Shown here: positions 27,230 to 36,816 of the stretch, piece after piece
Layout of the letters: every line of letters starts with the position of its first letter
Position numbering within the stretch: position 1 is the first letter of the stretch
Assembly (NCBI RefSeq): GCF_014252295.1
Contig: NZ_CP059215.1
Coordinates: 1 to 64,000, forward strand
Source: Blattabacterium cuenoti
GTDB taxonomy: Bacteria; Bacteroidota; Bacteroidia; Flavobacteriales; Blattabacteriaceae
Direction of reading: 5' to 3'
Length of the DNA stretch: 64,000 nt
Position numbers and translations under genes: made by a program
Notes under the pieces: generated by a model
What the model was told of the DNA's origin: nothing
Seen by the model: only the letters and a program-made list of their open reading frames with translations
Databases searched by the model: none

Positions 27230-27850
27230 ATGAATCATCGTTTTAAAGGTCCAGAAGTTGGATTATTTCTTAATGGAGAACCTCCTGTTTTTTTAAAAGA
27301 AAAATTTTCTTTTTATAAAAAAATTTTTGCGGCAGATGGAGCTTTTTATTACTTAAGTAAATCAGGTATTTCAGTAGATTATATTATAGGAGATTTAGAT
27401 TCTATTAAAAAAATTCCTTCGGAGAACAATTTTTCTATTATTTATGATCAAAAATATACTGATTTTGATAAATCTTTGAATTTAATTCATAAAAAAGGAT
27501 TTTTTAATATCAATGTTTGGGGAGCAAGTGGAAGAGAACAAGATCATTTTCTGGGAAATTTATCTACAGCTTTGAAATATAAAAAAAAATTATCCATCAT
27601 ATTTCATGATAAATATCATTCTTATTTTTTTTCTGATAAAAAAACATTTTTTTATCAGAAAAAAAATAAGAAGGTATCTTTATTTCCTTTTCCAGAAGTA
27701 AAAGAACTGCATACTCATGGTCTCAAGTATCCTATTCACAAAGGATTTTTAAAAATAGGTAAGAATATAGGAATAAGAAACGAATCTAATGGGGAGAAAA
27801 TTGAAATAACTTATAAAAAAGGAGAATTACTAATTTTTTTAGAAAAATAA
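27230..27850 (+). CDS. Thiamine pyrophosphokinase
   Basis: This enzyme converts thiamine to thiamine diphosphate, the cofactor of the 2-oxo acid dehydrogenase E1 encoded at 50584. The 206-residue protein shows AADGAFYYL, the catalytic block IIGDLDSI and YTDFDKSLNLI, all typical of the family. It lies 26 bp after lptB. Because thiamine kinases act on imported or salvaged thiamine, its presence hints at uptake or salvage, but no transporter is seen here. Confidence 0.92.
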   Translation: MNHRFKGPEVGLFLNGEPPVFLKEKFSFYKKIFAADGAFYYLSKSGISVDYIIGDLDSIKKIPSENNFSIIYDQKYTDFDKSLNLIHKKGFFNINVWGASGREQDHFLGNLSTALKYKKKLSIIFHDKYHSYFFSDKKTFFYQKKNKKVSLFPFPEVKELHTHGLKYPIHKGFLKIGKNIGIRNESNGEKIEITYKKGELLIFLEK

Positions 27851-27873
27851 AAATTTCCCATTATAATTTTCAT

Positions 27874-28806
27874 TTAAAACGAAAAAAAGTTCAATTTTTC
27901 AATCATTTTTCTTATATGATTAGAAGATTTAATTAAAAGACATTTTTCATTTTCATTTAATTTTAAATCTATGATTTTTTCTATTCCAGATTTTCCTAAA
28001 ATAACTGGAACTCCCAGATATATATTTTTTAAATTATATTCTCCTTTTAAAAAGGCTGAACATGAAAAAATACGTTTAGAGTCTTTTAAAATAGCTTCTA
28101 TCATTTGTACAACAGAAGCACCTGGAGCTATCCAAGCAGATGTTCCTAATAAATTAACTATTTCTTCTCCTCCTTTTTTTGTTTTTTCAACAATAACATT
28201 GTTCTCTTCTTCTGATATAAACTCTTGTATTGGTATTCCAGATATAGAAGTATATCTGTATAAAGGAACCATTGTATCTCCATGTCCTCCTAATAATAAA
28301 CATTGAATATCATTAGGTGATAATTTTAATTTTTTGGATAAAAAATAACGATATCTTGCAGAATCTAATATTCCTGCCATTCCAATTACACGGTGAGAAT
28401 CAATTTTAGCAGTTATGTAACTTACATATGCCATAACATCTAATGGATTTGATACAACAATCAATTTTGCTTCTGGAGAAAAAAAAATAGCTTGTTCTGT
28501 TACAGAACGAATAATTTTTGCATTAATCTTAACAAGATCATCACGAGTCATTCCAGGTTTTCTAGTAACACCACAGGTAATAACAATGATTTCAGAATTT
28601 TTTGATTTTGAATAATCATTAGTCAATCCAATTATTTCAGTATTTGATCCAATAATAGGTAGCATTTGAGAGATATCCAAGCTCTTCCCTTCAGAAAACT
28701 TCTCTTTAATGTCTAATAAAACAATTTTTTTAACTATATCTTTTTGAGCTAAAAGACTAGCACAAGAAGACCCAACGTTTCCTGCTCCAATAATAGTAAC
28801 TTTCAT
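27874..28806 (-). CDS. mdh: Malate dehydrogenase
   Basis: MDH interconverts malate and oxaloacetate with NAD in the TCA cycle. The 310-residue protein is of the LDH-like malate dehydrogenase type. It has the NAD-binding GAGNVGS at 7-13 and aspartate D32. Substrate-binding arginines are R82, R88 and R151, and the proton-relay His is H175 in GGHGDT. R82 in the loop favours malate over lactate. Together with sucA, sucB and sucC in this window it supports a working oxidative TCA segment. Confidence 0.96.
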   Translation of the reverse strand: MKVTIIGAGNVGSSCASLLAQKDIVKKIVLLDIKEKFSEGKSLDISQMLPIIGSNTEIIGLTNDYSKSKNSEIIVITCGVTRKPGMTRDDLVKINAKIIRSVTEQAIFFSPEAKLIVVSNPLDVMAYVSYITAKIDSHRVIGMAGILDSARYRYFLSKKLKLSPNDIQCLLLGGHGDTMVPLYRYTSISGIPIQEFISEEENNVIVEKTKKGGEEIVNLLGTSAWIAPGASVVQMIEAILKDSKRIFSCSAFLKGEYNLKNIYLGVPVILGKSGIEKIIDLKLNENEKCLLIKSSNHIRKMIEKLNFFSF

Positions 28807-28840
28807 ATTATTTTATTTTAGATAAGCTTAAATATTTGCC

Positions 28841-28848
28841 TAAATTTG
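28841..28848 (+). promoter_or_regulatory. Possible -7 promoter element upstream of gcvP
   Basis: TAAATTTG fits the Bacteroidota -7 consensus TAnnTTTG and lies about 34 bp upstream of the gcvP ATG, in the divergent gap between mdh and gcvP. No clear -33 partner is visible. Confidence 0.3.
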
Positions 28849-28881
28849 TAATCTCTAAAGATAAAAACAATTTCTTTTTTT

Positions 28882-31761
28882 ATGAAAGAGGATTACATCA
28901 AAAGAAAAAAATTCTATCATAGACATATAGGACCATCTTGTAATGAAATTCACGATATGCTGAAAGAATTGCAATGTTCCTCTATTAAGAATTTTATTAA
29001 AAAAGCAATTCCTAAAAAAATACGTTTAAAAAAAAAATTAAATATACCTAATTCTATTTCTGAATATCAATATTTAAATCATATTCATAGAATTAGTAAA
29101 AAAAATAAAATCTACCGTTCTTACATAGGATTAGGATATAAAAATACTATTACTCCAAGTGTTATTCAAAGAAATATTTTAGAAAACCCAAGTTGGTATA
29201 CTCCTTATACTCCTTATCAATCTGAAATATCTCAAGGTCGTTTAGAAGCTTTAATAAATTTTCAAACTGTGATTTCAGATCTTACTGGAATGAAAATAAG
29301 TAATGCATCTATGCTAGACGAATCAACAGCTGCAGCAGATGCAATGTTTATGATTTATCAAGAAAAAAGAAAAAAGGAAAAAATCAACAATGATTATTAT
29401 TTTTTTGTTTCAGACGAAATTCTTCCACAAACTTTTTACGTATTAAGAACAAGATGTTTCGGGTTAGGAATCCATCTTATAAGAGATACTCATAAAAATT
29501 TATTGAAATATGATAAAAATAAAATATTTGGATTAATAATTTCTTACCCTTCTTGTTTAGGAGAAATATATGATTATACTAAAACTATTGAATTTGCAAA
29601 AAAAAATAATATCTCAGTAATTGTTTCTGCAGATATTTTATCTTTATCTTTATTAAAACCTCCTGGAGAATGGGGGGCTGATGTTGTAGTAGGATCAAGT
29701 CAATCTTTCGGTGTCCCTATGGGGTATGGTGGTCCTCATGCTGCTTTTTTTTCTACTCATGATAAATATAAACGTTTTCTTCCTGGAAGAATAATTGGAT
29801 TATCTGTAGATATCAAAAATAAAAAAGCATTTCGTATGGCTTTACAAACTAGAGAACAACATATTAAAAGAGAGAAAGCCACTTCGAATATTTGTACATC
29901 ACAAGTTTTACCTGCAATTATGGCTTCTATGTATGCTGTATATCACGGAAAAAAAGGATTAGTAGCAATAGCTAAAAACATTCACAAGTATGCTAAAAAA
30001 TTGGAATTTTTATTGGTTAATAGTATTAATAATATTTCTCAAGTAAATTCATTTTATTTCGATACTATTAGAATAAAAATTGATTGTATCGATGAAATTA
30101 AAAAGGTTTCAGAAAGAAAAAAAACAAATTTCAGGTATGTAGATAAAAATCATATAACTATCACTTTAGATGAAACAACATGCGAAGAAGATATAAATCA
30201 TATATTATCCATATTTCATGAAGTTTATAATCAAAAAAGAAAAAAAATTTCTTATAATGCGAGAAGAGATAGTGATAAATATAAGTTTCCTAGTTTTTTA
30301 AAAAGAACTTCTAATTTTTTGAAAAATGAAATTTTTCAAAAATTTCATTCAGAAAATGAATTGATGCGTTATATAAAACGTCTGGAGAGAAAAGATCTCT
30401 CTTTAAATCATTCTATGATTCCACTAGGATCATGTACTATGAAACTTAATGGTTCTACAGAATTATTTTCTTTGAGTCAACATGAATGGAGGAATATTCA
30501 TCCTTTTGTTCCTGATAAACAAGCAATGGGATATCATTTTATCATTCATAATTTAAAGAAATATCTCAAGGAGATAACTGGATTTTCTGGTATATCCTTG
30601 CAACCTAATTCTGGAGCTCAGGGGGAATATGCTGGATTAATGGTCATAAAATCTTATCATCATTCATTACAAGAATACAAAAGGAATATAGCATTAATTC
30701 CTTCTTCTTCTCATGGAACTAATCCTGCTTCAGCAAATATAGCAGGGATGAAAGTTGTTTTAATTTCTACAAAAAATGATGGATCAATTGATCAAAACGA
30801 TTTATTCAAAAAAGTAAAAGAAAACAAAAACTTTTTATCTGTGTTGATGATTACTTATCCATCTACTAATGGTATTTATGAAAAACATATCCAAGATATT
30901 ACATCTATCATTCATGAAAATGGAGGACAAGTTTATATGGATGGAGCAAATATGAATGCTCAGGTTGGTTTGATAAAACCAGCAGATTTAGGAGTGGATG
31001 TTTGCCATTTAAATCTTCATAAAACTTTTGCTATTCCTCATGGAGGAGGTGGTCCTGGAATGGGGCCTATCTGTGTAGCTTCTCATTTGAAACCTTTTCT
31101 TCCTGATCATCCTTTTTTTGGGGAAAAAAATAAAGATAATAATAAATTGACAATATCATCTTCTCCATATGGATCTTCTTTAATTCTCACAATTTCCTAT
31201 GCTTATATTCGTTTACTCGGTCCAGATGGAATTAGAAAATGTACAGAAATATCTGTATTGAATGCCAATTATATAAAAGAAAAATTAAAAAAATTTTATA
31301 AAATATTATATGTAGGAGAAAATAATACAGTAGCGCATGAATTAATTATAGATTGTAGGATTTTTAAATCTTTCGGAATAGAAGTTGTAGATATAGCAAA
31401 AAGAATGATGGATTATGGATTTCATGCTCCTACTATATCTTTTCCCGTAGAAGGATGTATGATGATAGAACCTACAGAAAGTGAATCTAAAGAAGAATTA
31501 GATCGTTTCATTGAAACACTTATTAACATACGTAAAGAAATTCAAGAAATTGCAGATGGTAAATTTTCTAAGAAAGAAAATGTTTTAAAAAATGCTCCGC
31601 ACAGTATAGAATTATTAACTGAGAATGACTGGAAATATGCTTATAGTAGGGAAAAAGCCGCATATCCATTATTTTGGGTTAGAGAAAGAAAATTTTGGCC
31701 ATCAGTGAATCGCGTTGATGATGGATATGGAGATAGAAATTTAATTTGTACATGTACTTAG
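28882..31761 (+). CDS. gcvP: Glycine dehydrogenase (glycine cleavage P-protein)
   Basis: The P-protein decarboxylates glycine and passes the aminomethyl group to lipoylated H-protein. This is the single-chain form (959 residues) with two PLP-transferase-like halves. The Schiff-base lysine is K714 in NLHKTFAIPHGGGG, a block diagnostic of the active half. The N-terminal RHIGPS is also typical. GcvT and GcvH are not in the window. It supplies one-carbon units and connects to folate synthesis (folK here). Confidence 0.98.
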   Translation: MKEDYIKRKKFYHRHIGPSCNEIHDMLKELQCSSIKNFIKKAIPKKIRLKKKLNIPNSISEYQYLNHIHRISKKNKIYRSYIGLGYKNTITPSVIQRNILENPSWYTPYTPYQSEISQGRLEALINFQTVISDLTGMKISNASMLDESTAAADAMFMIYQEKRKKEKINNDYYFFVSDEILPQTFYVLRTRCFGLGIHLIRDTHKNLLKYDKNKIFGLIISYPSCLGEIYDYTKTIEFAKKNNISVIVSADILSLSLLKPPGEWGADVVVGSSQSFGVPMGYGGPHAAFFSTHDKYKRFLPGRIIGLSVDIKNKKAFRMALQTREQHIKREKATSNICTSQVLPAIMASMYAVYHGKKGLVAIAKNIHKYAKKLEFLLVNSINNISQVNSFYFDTIRIKIDCIDEIKKVSERKKTNFRYVDKNHITITLDETTCEEDINHILSIFHEVYNQKRKKISYNARRDSDKYKFPSFLKRTSNFLKNEIFQKFHSENELMRYIKRLERKDLSLNHSMIPLGSCTMKLNGSTELFSLSQHEWRNIHPFVPDKQAMGYHFIIHNLKKYLKEITGFSGISLQPNSGAQGEYAGLMVIKSYHHSLQEYKRNIALIPSSSHGTNPASANIAGMKVVLISTKNDGSIDQNDLFKKVKENKNFLSVLMITYPSTNGIYEKHIQDITSIIHENGGQVYMDGANMNAQVGLIKPADLGVDVCHLNLHKTFAIPHGGGGPGMGPICVASHLKPFLPDHPFFGEKNKDNNKLTISSSPYGSSLILTISYAYIRLLGPDGIRKCTEISVLNANYIKEKLKKFYKILYVGENNTVAHELIIDCRIFKSFGIEVVDIAKRMMDYGFHAPTISFPVEGCMMIEPTESESKEELDRFIETLINIRKEIQEIADGKFSKKENVLKNAPHSIELLTENDWKYAYSREKAAYPLFWVRERKFWPSVNRVDDGYGDRNLICTCT

Positions 31762-31786
31762 TATGAGTAAATTTGCAATAACATTC

Positions 31787-32818
31787 TTAAAAATTTTTAA
31801 ATTTTGAATATGGAGAAACATTAATAGAATCGAATAAGTTTTTTTCATATTTCAATAATCCTGTAATAGCTATCATTGCTCCATTATCTGTGGTGTATTC
31901 TTTTTTAGGAATGAAAATTTCCCATTTTTTGTTCTCTTTTGCAAAAGATATAAAAACTTGTCTGATATCATGATTTGCGGAGACTCCTCCTGCTAAAGCA
32001 ATTCTAAAAATATTAGTTTTCAGAGTTGCTTTTTGCACTTTTTCTAAGATAATTTCTGCCATCGTTCTTTGAATGGAAGCACAAATATCAGACAAGTTTT
32101 CTTTTATAAAAGATGGATTATTATGTAATTTGTTTTTGATAAATTGCAGGACATGACTTTTAAATCCACTAAAACTAAAATTTAGACCATTGATTAATGG
32201 CTTTGAAAAAACAAATTTTTTGCAATTTCCATTTTTAGAAAAAAATTCTATAATAGGTCCTCCAGGATAATGAAATCCCAATATTCTAGCTAACTTATCA
32301 AAAGTATCTCCTATAGAATCATCTAAGGTAGATCCTAGTATTTTCATTTGAAAAAAATCATTTACTTTCACTATTTGAGTATGTCCTCCACTTATAACTA
32401 ATCCTAAAAATGGGAATTTAGGAGAACAATTATTAATATTTGAGTTATTTATAAAATGAGCAAGTATGTGAGCTTGAACATGATTTACTGTTATTAAAGG
32501 AATATCTAGGCCCATTGAAAATGATTTTGCGAAAGAAGCACCTACTAATAAAGAACCTATTAGTCCTGGCCCTAAAGTAAAGGATACTGCGCTAATTTCT
32601 TTTTTACTGATTTTCGCTAAATTAATAGCTTGATTTACAGTTTTTACAATATTTATATCATGTAGTCTTGAAGCTAATTCTGGAACTACTCCTCCATATT
32701 TTTTATGGATATTCTGATGAATAATAATATTAGATAATACATCTCTATTTCTAATAATAGAAACAGCTGTCTCATCACATGATGACTCTATACCAATAAT
32801 AATAGGTTTTTTTTTCAT
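31787..32818 (-). CDS. tsaD: tRNA N6-threonylcarbamoyladenosine synthase subunit TsaD
   Basis: TsaD transfers the threonylcarbamoyl group to A37 of ANN-decoding tRNAs. The 343-residue protein has the N-terminal GIESSCDETA and metal-binding H113 and H117 in VNHVQAHILAH. It also has GLVISGGHTQ, DSIGDTFDKLARILG and the C-terminal AGGVSANHD. Length is normal. It is divergent from the tamB relic, and the tsaD/tamB divergent pair resembles flavobacterial gene order. Confidence 0.97.
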   Translation of the reverse strand: MKKKPIIIGIESSCDETAVSIIRNRDVLSNIIIHQNIHKKYGGVVPELASRLHDINIVKTVNQAINLAKISKKEISAVSFTLGPGLIGSLLVGASFAKSFSMGLDIPLITVNHVQAHILAHFINNSNINNCSPKFPFLGLVISGGHTQIVKVNDFFQMKILGSTLDDSIGDTFDKLARILGFHYPGGPIIEFFSKNGNCKKFVFSKPLINGLNFSFSGFKSHVLQFIKNKLHNNPSFIKENLSDICASIQRTMAEIILEKVQKATLKTNIFRIALAGGVSANHDIRQVFISFAKENKKWEIFIPKKEYTTDNGAMIAITGLLKYEKNLFDSINVSPYSKFKNF

Positions 32819-32943
32819 AAGAAAATAACAATTTCATTGAAAATGAACAATGTTTTTTTTGCATAAATTTTTTACAAAAAAAATAATCCTTTAAAAGGAA
32901 CACAATTACTTGTTCTAAGTTAAGAATAGAAACATCAAATTTT

Positions 32944-33855
32944 GTGTATCTAGACTCTAGAAAAAATATTATAATTAAAAATCAAAAAATAGAAGCTTCT
33001 ATATCTTCACTACAATCTCAAATTTTTACTCAAAAAAATAAATTTTTTATAGAAAAATTTTTTTGTAATTCAATATATTATTACCCTGAAAAATTAGTAA
33101 TCCGTGATTTCTTTATAAAAACATCTAATAGTTTTTTAAGAGGAAATTTTTCTTCTTTTTGAAAAAAGAATATAGAGAAAAACTTGAAACAAGTGGAAAA
33201 TATTTTGTAACAGATGGATTATTTCATTTTTCTAAAAAAAAAGAAATAATTCCACTTATAAGATTGGACAAAAGATTTAAAATAAAACAAGGAAGTTTCA
33301 TTACTTGGGAAAATAATTTCGATAAATCCGATATTAATTTAACTGCTTATACAAATAAGTATATTTCCACAATTAATTTTTCAAAATATTCAAAAATATA
33401 TAAATACAAATAAGTATATTTCCACAATTAATTTTTCAAAATATTCAAAAATATATAAAAAAGTGGTTCCTATGGAATTAGGAATTAATATTTCTGGTAA
33501 TATAAAAAATCCAAATATTAATTGAGAAAATTTTTCCTAAAAAAAACGAAAAAATTCAACAAAAACATTTAATGAATGGAATTCTTTTGAAGAAAAAACA
33601 ATACAATTAGCATCTATTTTAATATTAGAAGGATTTATTCTGAAAATTATAAATAATATTTTATATTTTTTTATTTTCAATGTAAAAAAAATATTATCAA
33701 ATTTATATATAAGTTATACTCTAAATGTAGAAAAATCAAATCATTTATGTCATCATATTACTTATTTGTTGAAAAAAACTACCTATTTTCTTCCAAAGAA
33801 AGTTTTGTATCTTGGTATCTTTAATACTTTTATTCAAAAAAATATAAAACGATGA
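32944..33855 (+). pseudogene. tamB: Relic of tamB (translocation and assembly module)
   Basis: Several coding fragments resemble Bacteroidota TamB, a large inner-membrane protein that helps deliver outer-membrane components. Fragment one (32944-33162) matches the N-terminal-side DUF490-like pattern, including VIRDFFIKTSNSFLRGNF. A -1 shift at a T run (33155-33159) leads to the C-terminal-type block FKIKQGSFITW...INLTAYT (33159-33413). There a 55-bp duplication shifts the frame. Beyond it the single-copy frame continues as PMELGINISGNIKNP, stops at 33523 and 33538, then EEKTIQLASILILEGFI and a final TGA overlapping the next ATG. The family is typically above 1,400 residues, so most of the middle is deleted. 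Confidence 0.8.
33350..33459 (+). repeat. Perfect 55-bp tandem duplication
   Basis: Bases 33350-33404 are repeated exactly at 33405-33459. The unit begins TACAAATAAGTATATTTCCA. Because 55 is not a multiple of three, the second copy breaks the reading frame of the tamB relic. Perfect identity suggests a recent slippage or recombination event, or an assembly artefact. Confidence 0.95.
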
Positions 33856-34370
33856 TTCTAAGATATAATACAGATGAAATAGACAATACTATCGTCAGAA
33901 AATTAAATATAAATTCCAGAACTCCATATACTGAAATTAGTAAACAAATTAGCGAAGAAATAAGACCATTATCAGTAGGTACTGTTCATGTTAGAGTTAA
34001 AAAATTAGAAGATGCAGGTATTATAAAAGGAAGCACTTTGATTATAGGATATGAATCTTTGGGATTTCATTTAATAGCTTTTGTAGGAATTTTATCAGAT
34101 TCTCGGGAATCTAAATTCGTGAAAGAAGAATTAAAAAAAATTCCTAATGTAGTACAATTATATATTACTTCAGGTAAGTACAATCTTTTTTGTAGGATTA
34201 TTGCTAGGGATCCTTCAGATGCTAGAGATGTTATTTCTAAAATTGGAGAAATAAAAGGAGTTCTTAGAACGGAATCTACTATTTGTTTAGAAGAAAGCAT
34301 TAATGATGAAAATAGACTATTATCCAATATTTTGCAAAATAATCAATCATCTTATAAAAAAAAAACATAA
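33852..34370 (+). CDS. Lrp/AsnC family transcriptional regulator
   Basis: Lrp/AsnC proteins are small DNA-binding regulators that often sense amino acids. The 172-residue protein has an N-terminal winged helix-turn-helix (about 8-60) containing ILRYNTDEIDNTIVRKL and VGTVHVRVKKLEDAGII. The C-terminal RAM ligand-binding domain follows (about 70-150). Its ATG overlaps the last stop of the tamB relic (ATGA), so it may once have been its operon partner. Dedicated regulators are rare in such genomes. Confidence 0.93.
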   Translation: MILRYNTDEIDNTIVRKLNINSRTPYTEISKQISEEIRPLSVGTVHVRVKKLEDAGIIKGSTLIIGYESLGFHLIAFVGILSDSRESKFVKEELKKIPNVVQLYITSGKYNLFCRIIARDPSDARDVISKIGEIKGVLRTESTICLEESINDENRLLSNILQNNQSSYKKKT

Positions 34371-34481
34371 TGATATCATCATAATGAATTGATAATTATT
34401 GTTTAATGTTTAATACTTCTTCTCGAAAAGAGAACAATTTCATCCTTCCAAAAAAATTGTATGGGTTCAATTTTTTAGGTA

Positions 34482-36512
34482 ATGGCTAACTTCTTAAAAT
34501 TTTATACATATAAAAATATTGTAGATAAGGTCCTAGTTCCAGTTATTGCAGTCTTATCATTAACATTTTCATTTCCAAAAAAAGATATTTTTCAATATGA
34601 ATTTTTAAAAGAAAAAAATTGGAATTATAAAGATTTATTTTCTCCATTTGATTTTTTCGTTGAAAAAAACAGAAAGGATATTGATTTTGAAATAAATAAA
34701 CTGAAAGAAAACCAGGAAATATTTTTTACTCAAAAAAAGGAAGTAGTTAAAAACATAAAAAAAAAGATAAAAAAAAATTTATTTATAAGTAGCGATAAGC
34801 ATAATTATAAAATCGTTCAAAAAATATTAAATACTATATATAAGTATGGATATATAGATAATATTCCTCCATATGCATCAAATATTGATATAATTTTTTT
34901 CCAGAGAAATAAAAAATGGATTCCAACTTTATATAAAAAAATTTATACTAGAAAAAAAGTAAATAATATCATTAATAAAAATTTCTCAAAAAAGAATTAT
35001 CGTTCCAATATCTTAAAAATGATTTTAAAAAAAATTATTGTTCCAAATTTTTTTTATAACAAAAATTATACTGAATTTTTTTTTCATGAAAAAATTAGAT
35101 CTATCAATAAAATAAAGTATTCCTTTTCAAAAGGAGATAAAATTATTGAAAATAATGAAATAATAGATGAAAAAAAATTTCAAATTTTGTCTTCTTTCAA
35201 AAAAGAATATGAAAATAAAATATGGAATAAAAAAAAATATTATTGTCTTATTATAGGATATTTTTTCATAATCAGTATGATTTTTATTCTATTTATATTA
35301 TATCTTTTTTATTTTCATAAAAAAATATTTCAAAATAATAGAGTAATTAATTTTTTAATTATAAACATATTACTTGTATCATTGATCACTGTTTTCACCA
35401 TAAAATATCATTCTAAAATATTATATATAATTCCTTTCTGTCTCCTTCCTATAAGTATTCGAGCTTTTTTCAATTTTCATTTGAGTCTCACTATTCATTT
35501 AATAACCATTTTATTGTTGTCTTTAATAACTCCAAATAGTTTTGAATTTATTTTTATTCAGTTTACTACAGGATTCCTAGTTTTATTGACAAATAATAAC
35601 ATTTATAAAATGAAAAATCTATTTATTGCTGTAGGAAAAATAACAATTACTTATATAATTGTATTTAGTTCACTCACTTTGATTCGTGAAGGTTCTTTAG
35701 AAAAAATTTCTTGGTATACTTTCTTTCTATTTTTTTTTAGTGGAGTTTTAACTTTATTTGTTCATCCATTAATATTTCTTTTCGAAAAATTATTAAATAT
35801 TACTTCTGATATTTCATTGTTAGAATTATCGGATACTAATACTCCTATATTAAGATTATTATCTCAAAAAGCTCCAGGTACTTTACAACATGTTTTAACA
35901 GTATCTAATCTTGCAGAAGAAGCTGCTGTAGCTATTGGTGCTCATTCATTATTGGTAAAAATAGGATCTATTTATCATGATATAGGAAAAGTAGAAAATT
36001 CCAATTTTTTTTCTGAAAATCAATACGATATAAAAAATCCACACGAAAAATTAAGTCCTATAAAGAGTGCAAAAATTATCTTAAAACATGTTTCAATTGG
36101 AATTGAGTTAGCAAAAAAATATCATTTACCTGATTCTGTTATTGATTTTATAAGAACACATCATGGAAACAGCCTGATTCATTTTTTTTACGAAAAACAA
36201 AAGAAAAAGTATCCATATATCAAAATAGATAAAAAACAGTTTCAATATTCTGGACCAAAACCATTTTCTAAAGAAACGGCTATTGTCATGATAGCAGATT
36301 CTGTAGAAGCAGCTTCTAAAAGTATTAGAAATCCATCTTTTAAAGCTTTAGAAGAATTAGTAGAAAATGTTGTTAATAAAAAAAAAAAGGAAAATCAGTT
36401 TTCTAATGCAGATATTACTTTTAAAGAAATAGAAAAAGTCAAAAAAGTTTTTCAAAAAAAACTAATAAATATTTATCATACTAGAATAGAATATCATAAT
36501 CATAATACCTAA
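34482..36512 (+). CDS. 7TM-HD family phosphohydrolase (PgpH-like)
   Basis: In other bacteria PgpH-type proteins hydrolyse cyclic di-AMP. The 676-residue protein has an N-terminal membrane helix (about 15-32) and an extracytoplasmic 7TMR-HDED-like domain, here Lys/Asn-rich and eroded (about 35-255). Seven or so membrane segments follow (about 260-440), then a cytoplasmic HD domain with the metal-binding pair H499-D500 in YHDIGK and later FIRTHHG. Flavobacterial position and domain order fit. The substrate is inferred from family members. A 111-bp gap with no recognisable feature separates it from the Lrp gene. Confidence 0.9.
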   Translation: MANFLKFYTYKNIVDKVLVPVIAVLSLTFSFPKKDIFQYEFLKEKNWNYKDLFSPFDFFVEKNRKDIDFEINKLKENQEIFFTQKKEVVKNIKKKIKKNLFISSDKHNYKIVQKILNTIYKYGYIDNIPPYASNIDIIFFQRNKKWIPTLYKKIYTRKKVNNIINKNFSKKNYRSNILKMILKKIIVPNFFYNKNYTEFFFHEKIRSINKIKYSFSKGDKIIENNEIIDEKKFQILSSFKKEYENKIWNKKKYYCLIIGYFFIISMIFILFILYLFYFHKKIFQNNRVINFLIINILLVSLITVFTIKYHSKILYIIPFCLLPISIRAFFNFHLSLTIHLITILLLSLITPNSFEFIFIQFTTGFLVLLTNNNIYKMKNLFIAVGKITITYIIVFSSLTLIREGSLEKISWYTFFLFFFSGVLTLFVHPLIFLFEKLLNITSDISLLELSDTNTPILRLLSQKAPGTLQHVLTVSNLAEEAAVAIGAHSLLVKIGSIYHDIGKVENSNFFSENQYDIKNPHEKLSPIKSAKIILKHVSIGIELAKKYHLPDSVIDFIRTHHGNSLIHFFYEKQKKKYPYIKIDKKQFQYSGPKPFSKETAIVMIADSVEAASKSIRNPSFKALEELVENVVNKKKKENQFSNADITFKEIEKVKKVFQKKLINIYHTRIEYHNHNT

Positions 36513-36561
36513 TTATTTTTGTTTATTTTGTAGATCTATTTTAGATTTGTATTCTTTCTTT

Positions 36562-36648
36562 GGAGAGTTGCCGGAGTGGTTAACGGAACAGTTTGCTAAA
36601 CTGTCGGTATATAAAAATACTGCGTGGGTTCGAATCCCACATTCTCCG
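36562..36648 (+). tRNA. tRNA-Ser (anticodon GCU)
   Basis: An 87-nt cloverleaf with acceptor pairing GGAGAGT/ATTCTCC, discriminator G at 36648, a long class II variable arm and T arm GTGGGTTCGAATCCCAC. The anticodon stem-loop CAGTTTGCTAAACTG places GCT as the anticodon, reading AGC/AGU serine codons. The CCA tail is not encoded. It is the first of three tandem tRNA genes on the plus strand. Confidence 0.97.
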
Positions 36649-36658
36649 CAAAAAAAAA

Positions 36659-36733
36659 CGGGGTATGGCGTAGTTTGGTTATCGCGCCTGGTTTGGGACC
36701 AGGAGATCGTAGGTTCAAATCCTGCTACCCCGA
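36659..36733 (+). tRNA. tRNA-Pro (anticodon UGG)
   Basis: A 75-nt cloverleaf with acceptor pairing CGGGGTA/TACCCCG, discriminator A at 36733 and T arm GTAGGTTCAAATCCTGC. The anticodon stem-loop CCTGGTTTGGGACCAGG gives anticodon TGG. It starts ten bases after tRNA-Ser, so the two are probably processed from one transcript. CCA is not encoded. Confidence 0.97.
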
Positions 36734-36742
36734 TTATTCTAA

Positions 36743-36816
36743 GATCACGTAGCTCAAATGGATAGAGCAACTGCCTTCTAAGCAGTAGGTTACAGGTTCG
36801 AGTCCTGTTGTGATCA
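36743..36816 (+). tRNA. tRNA-Arg (anticodon UCU)
   Basis: A 74-nt cloverleaf with acceptor pairing GATCACG/TGTGATC (one G-U), discriminator A at 36816 and T arm ACAGGTTCGAGTCCTGT. The anticodon stem-loop ACTGCCTTCTAAGCAGT gives anticodon TCT for AGA/AGG. Its last three bases overlap the clpP stop codon on the opposite strand. Confidence 0.97.

Noticed and set aside
30310-30350. Hairpin-like sequence in gcvP
   Set aside because: About 12 A/T-dominated pairs in coding sequence; expected by chance in such AT-rich DNA and not at a gene end.
34371-34481. A small RNA or gene between the Lrp and HD genes
   Set aside because: No conserved structure, promoter pair or open frame could be supported.
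36513-36770. Open frames on both strands across the tRNA cluster
   Set aside because: They are read-through of three tRNA genes with clear cloverleaf structure; neither strand encodes a plausible protein.
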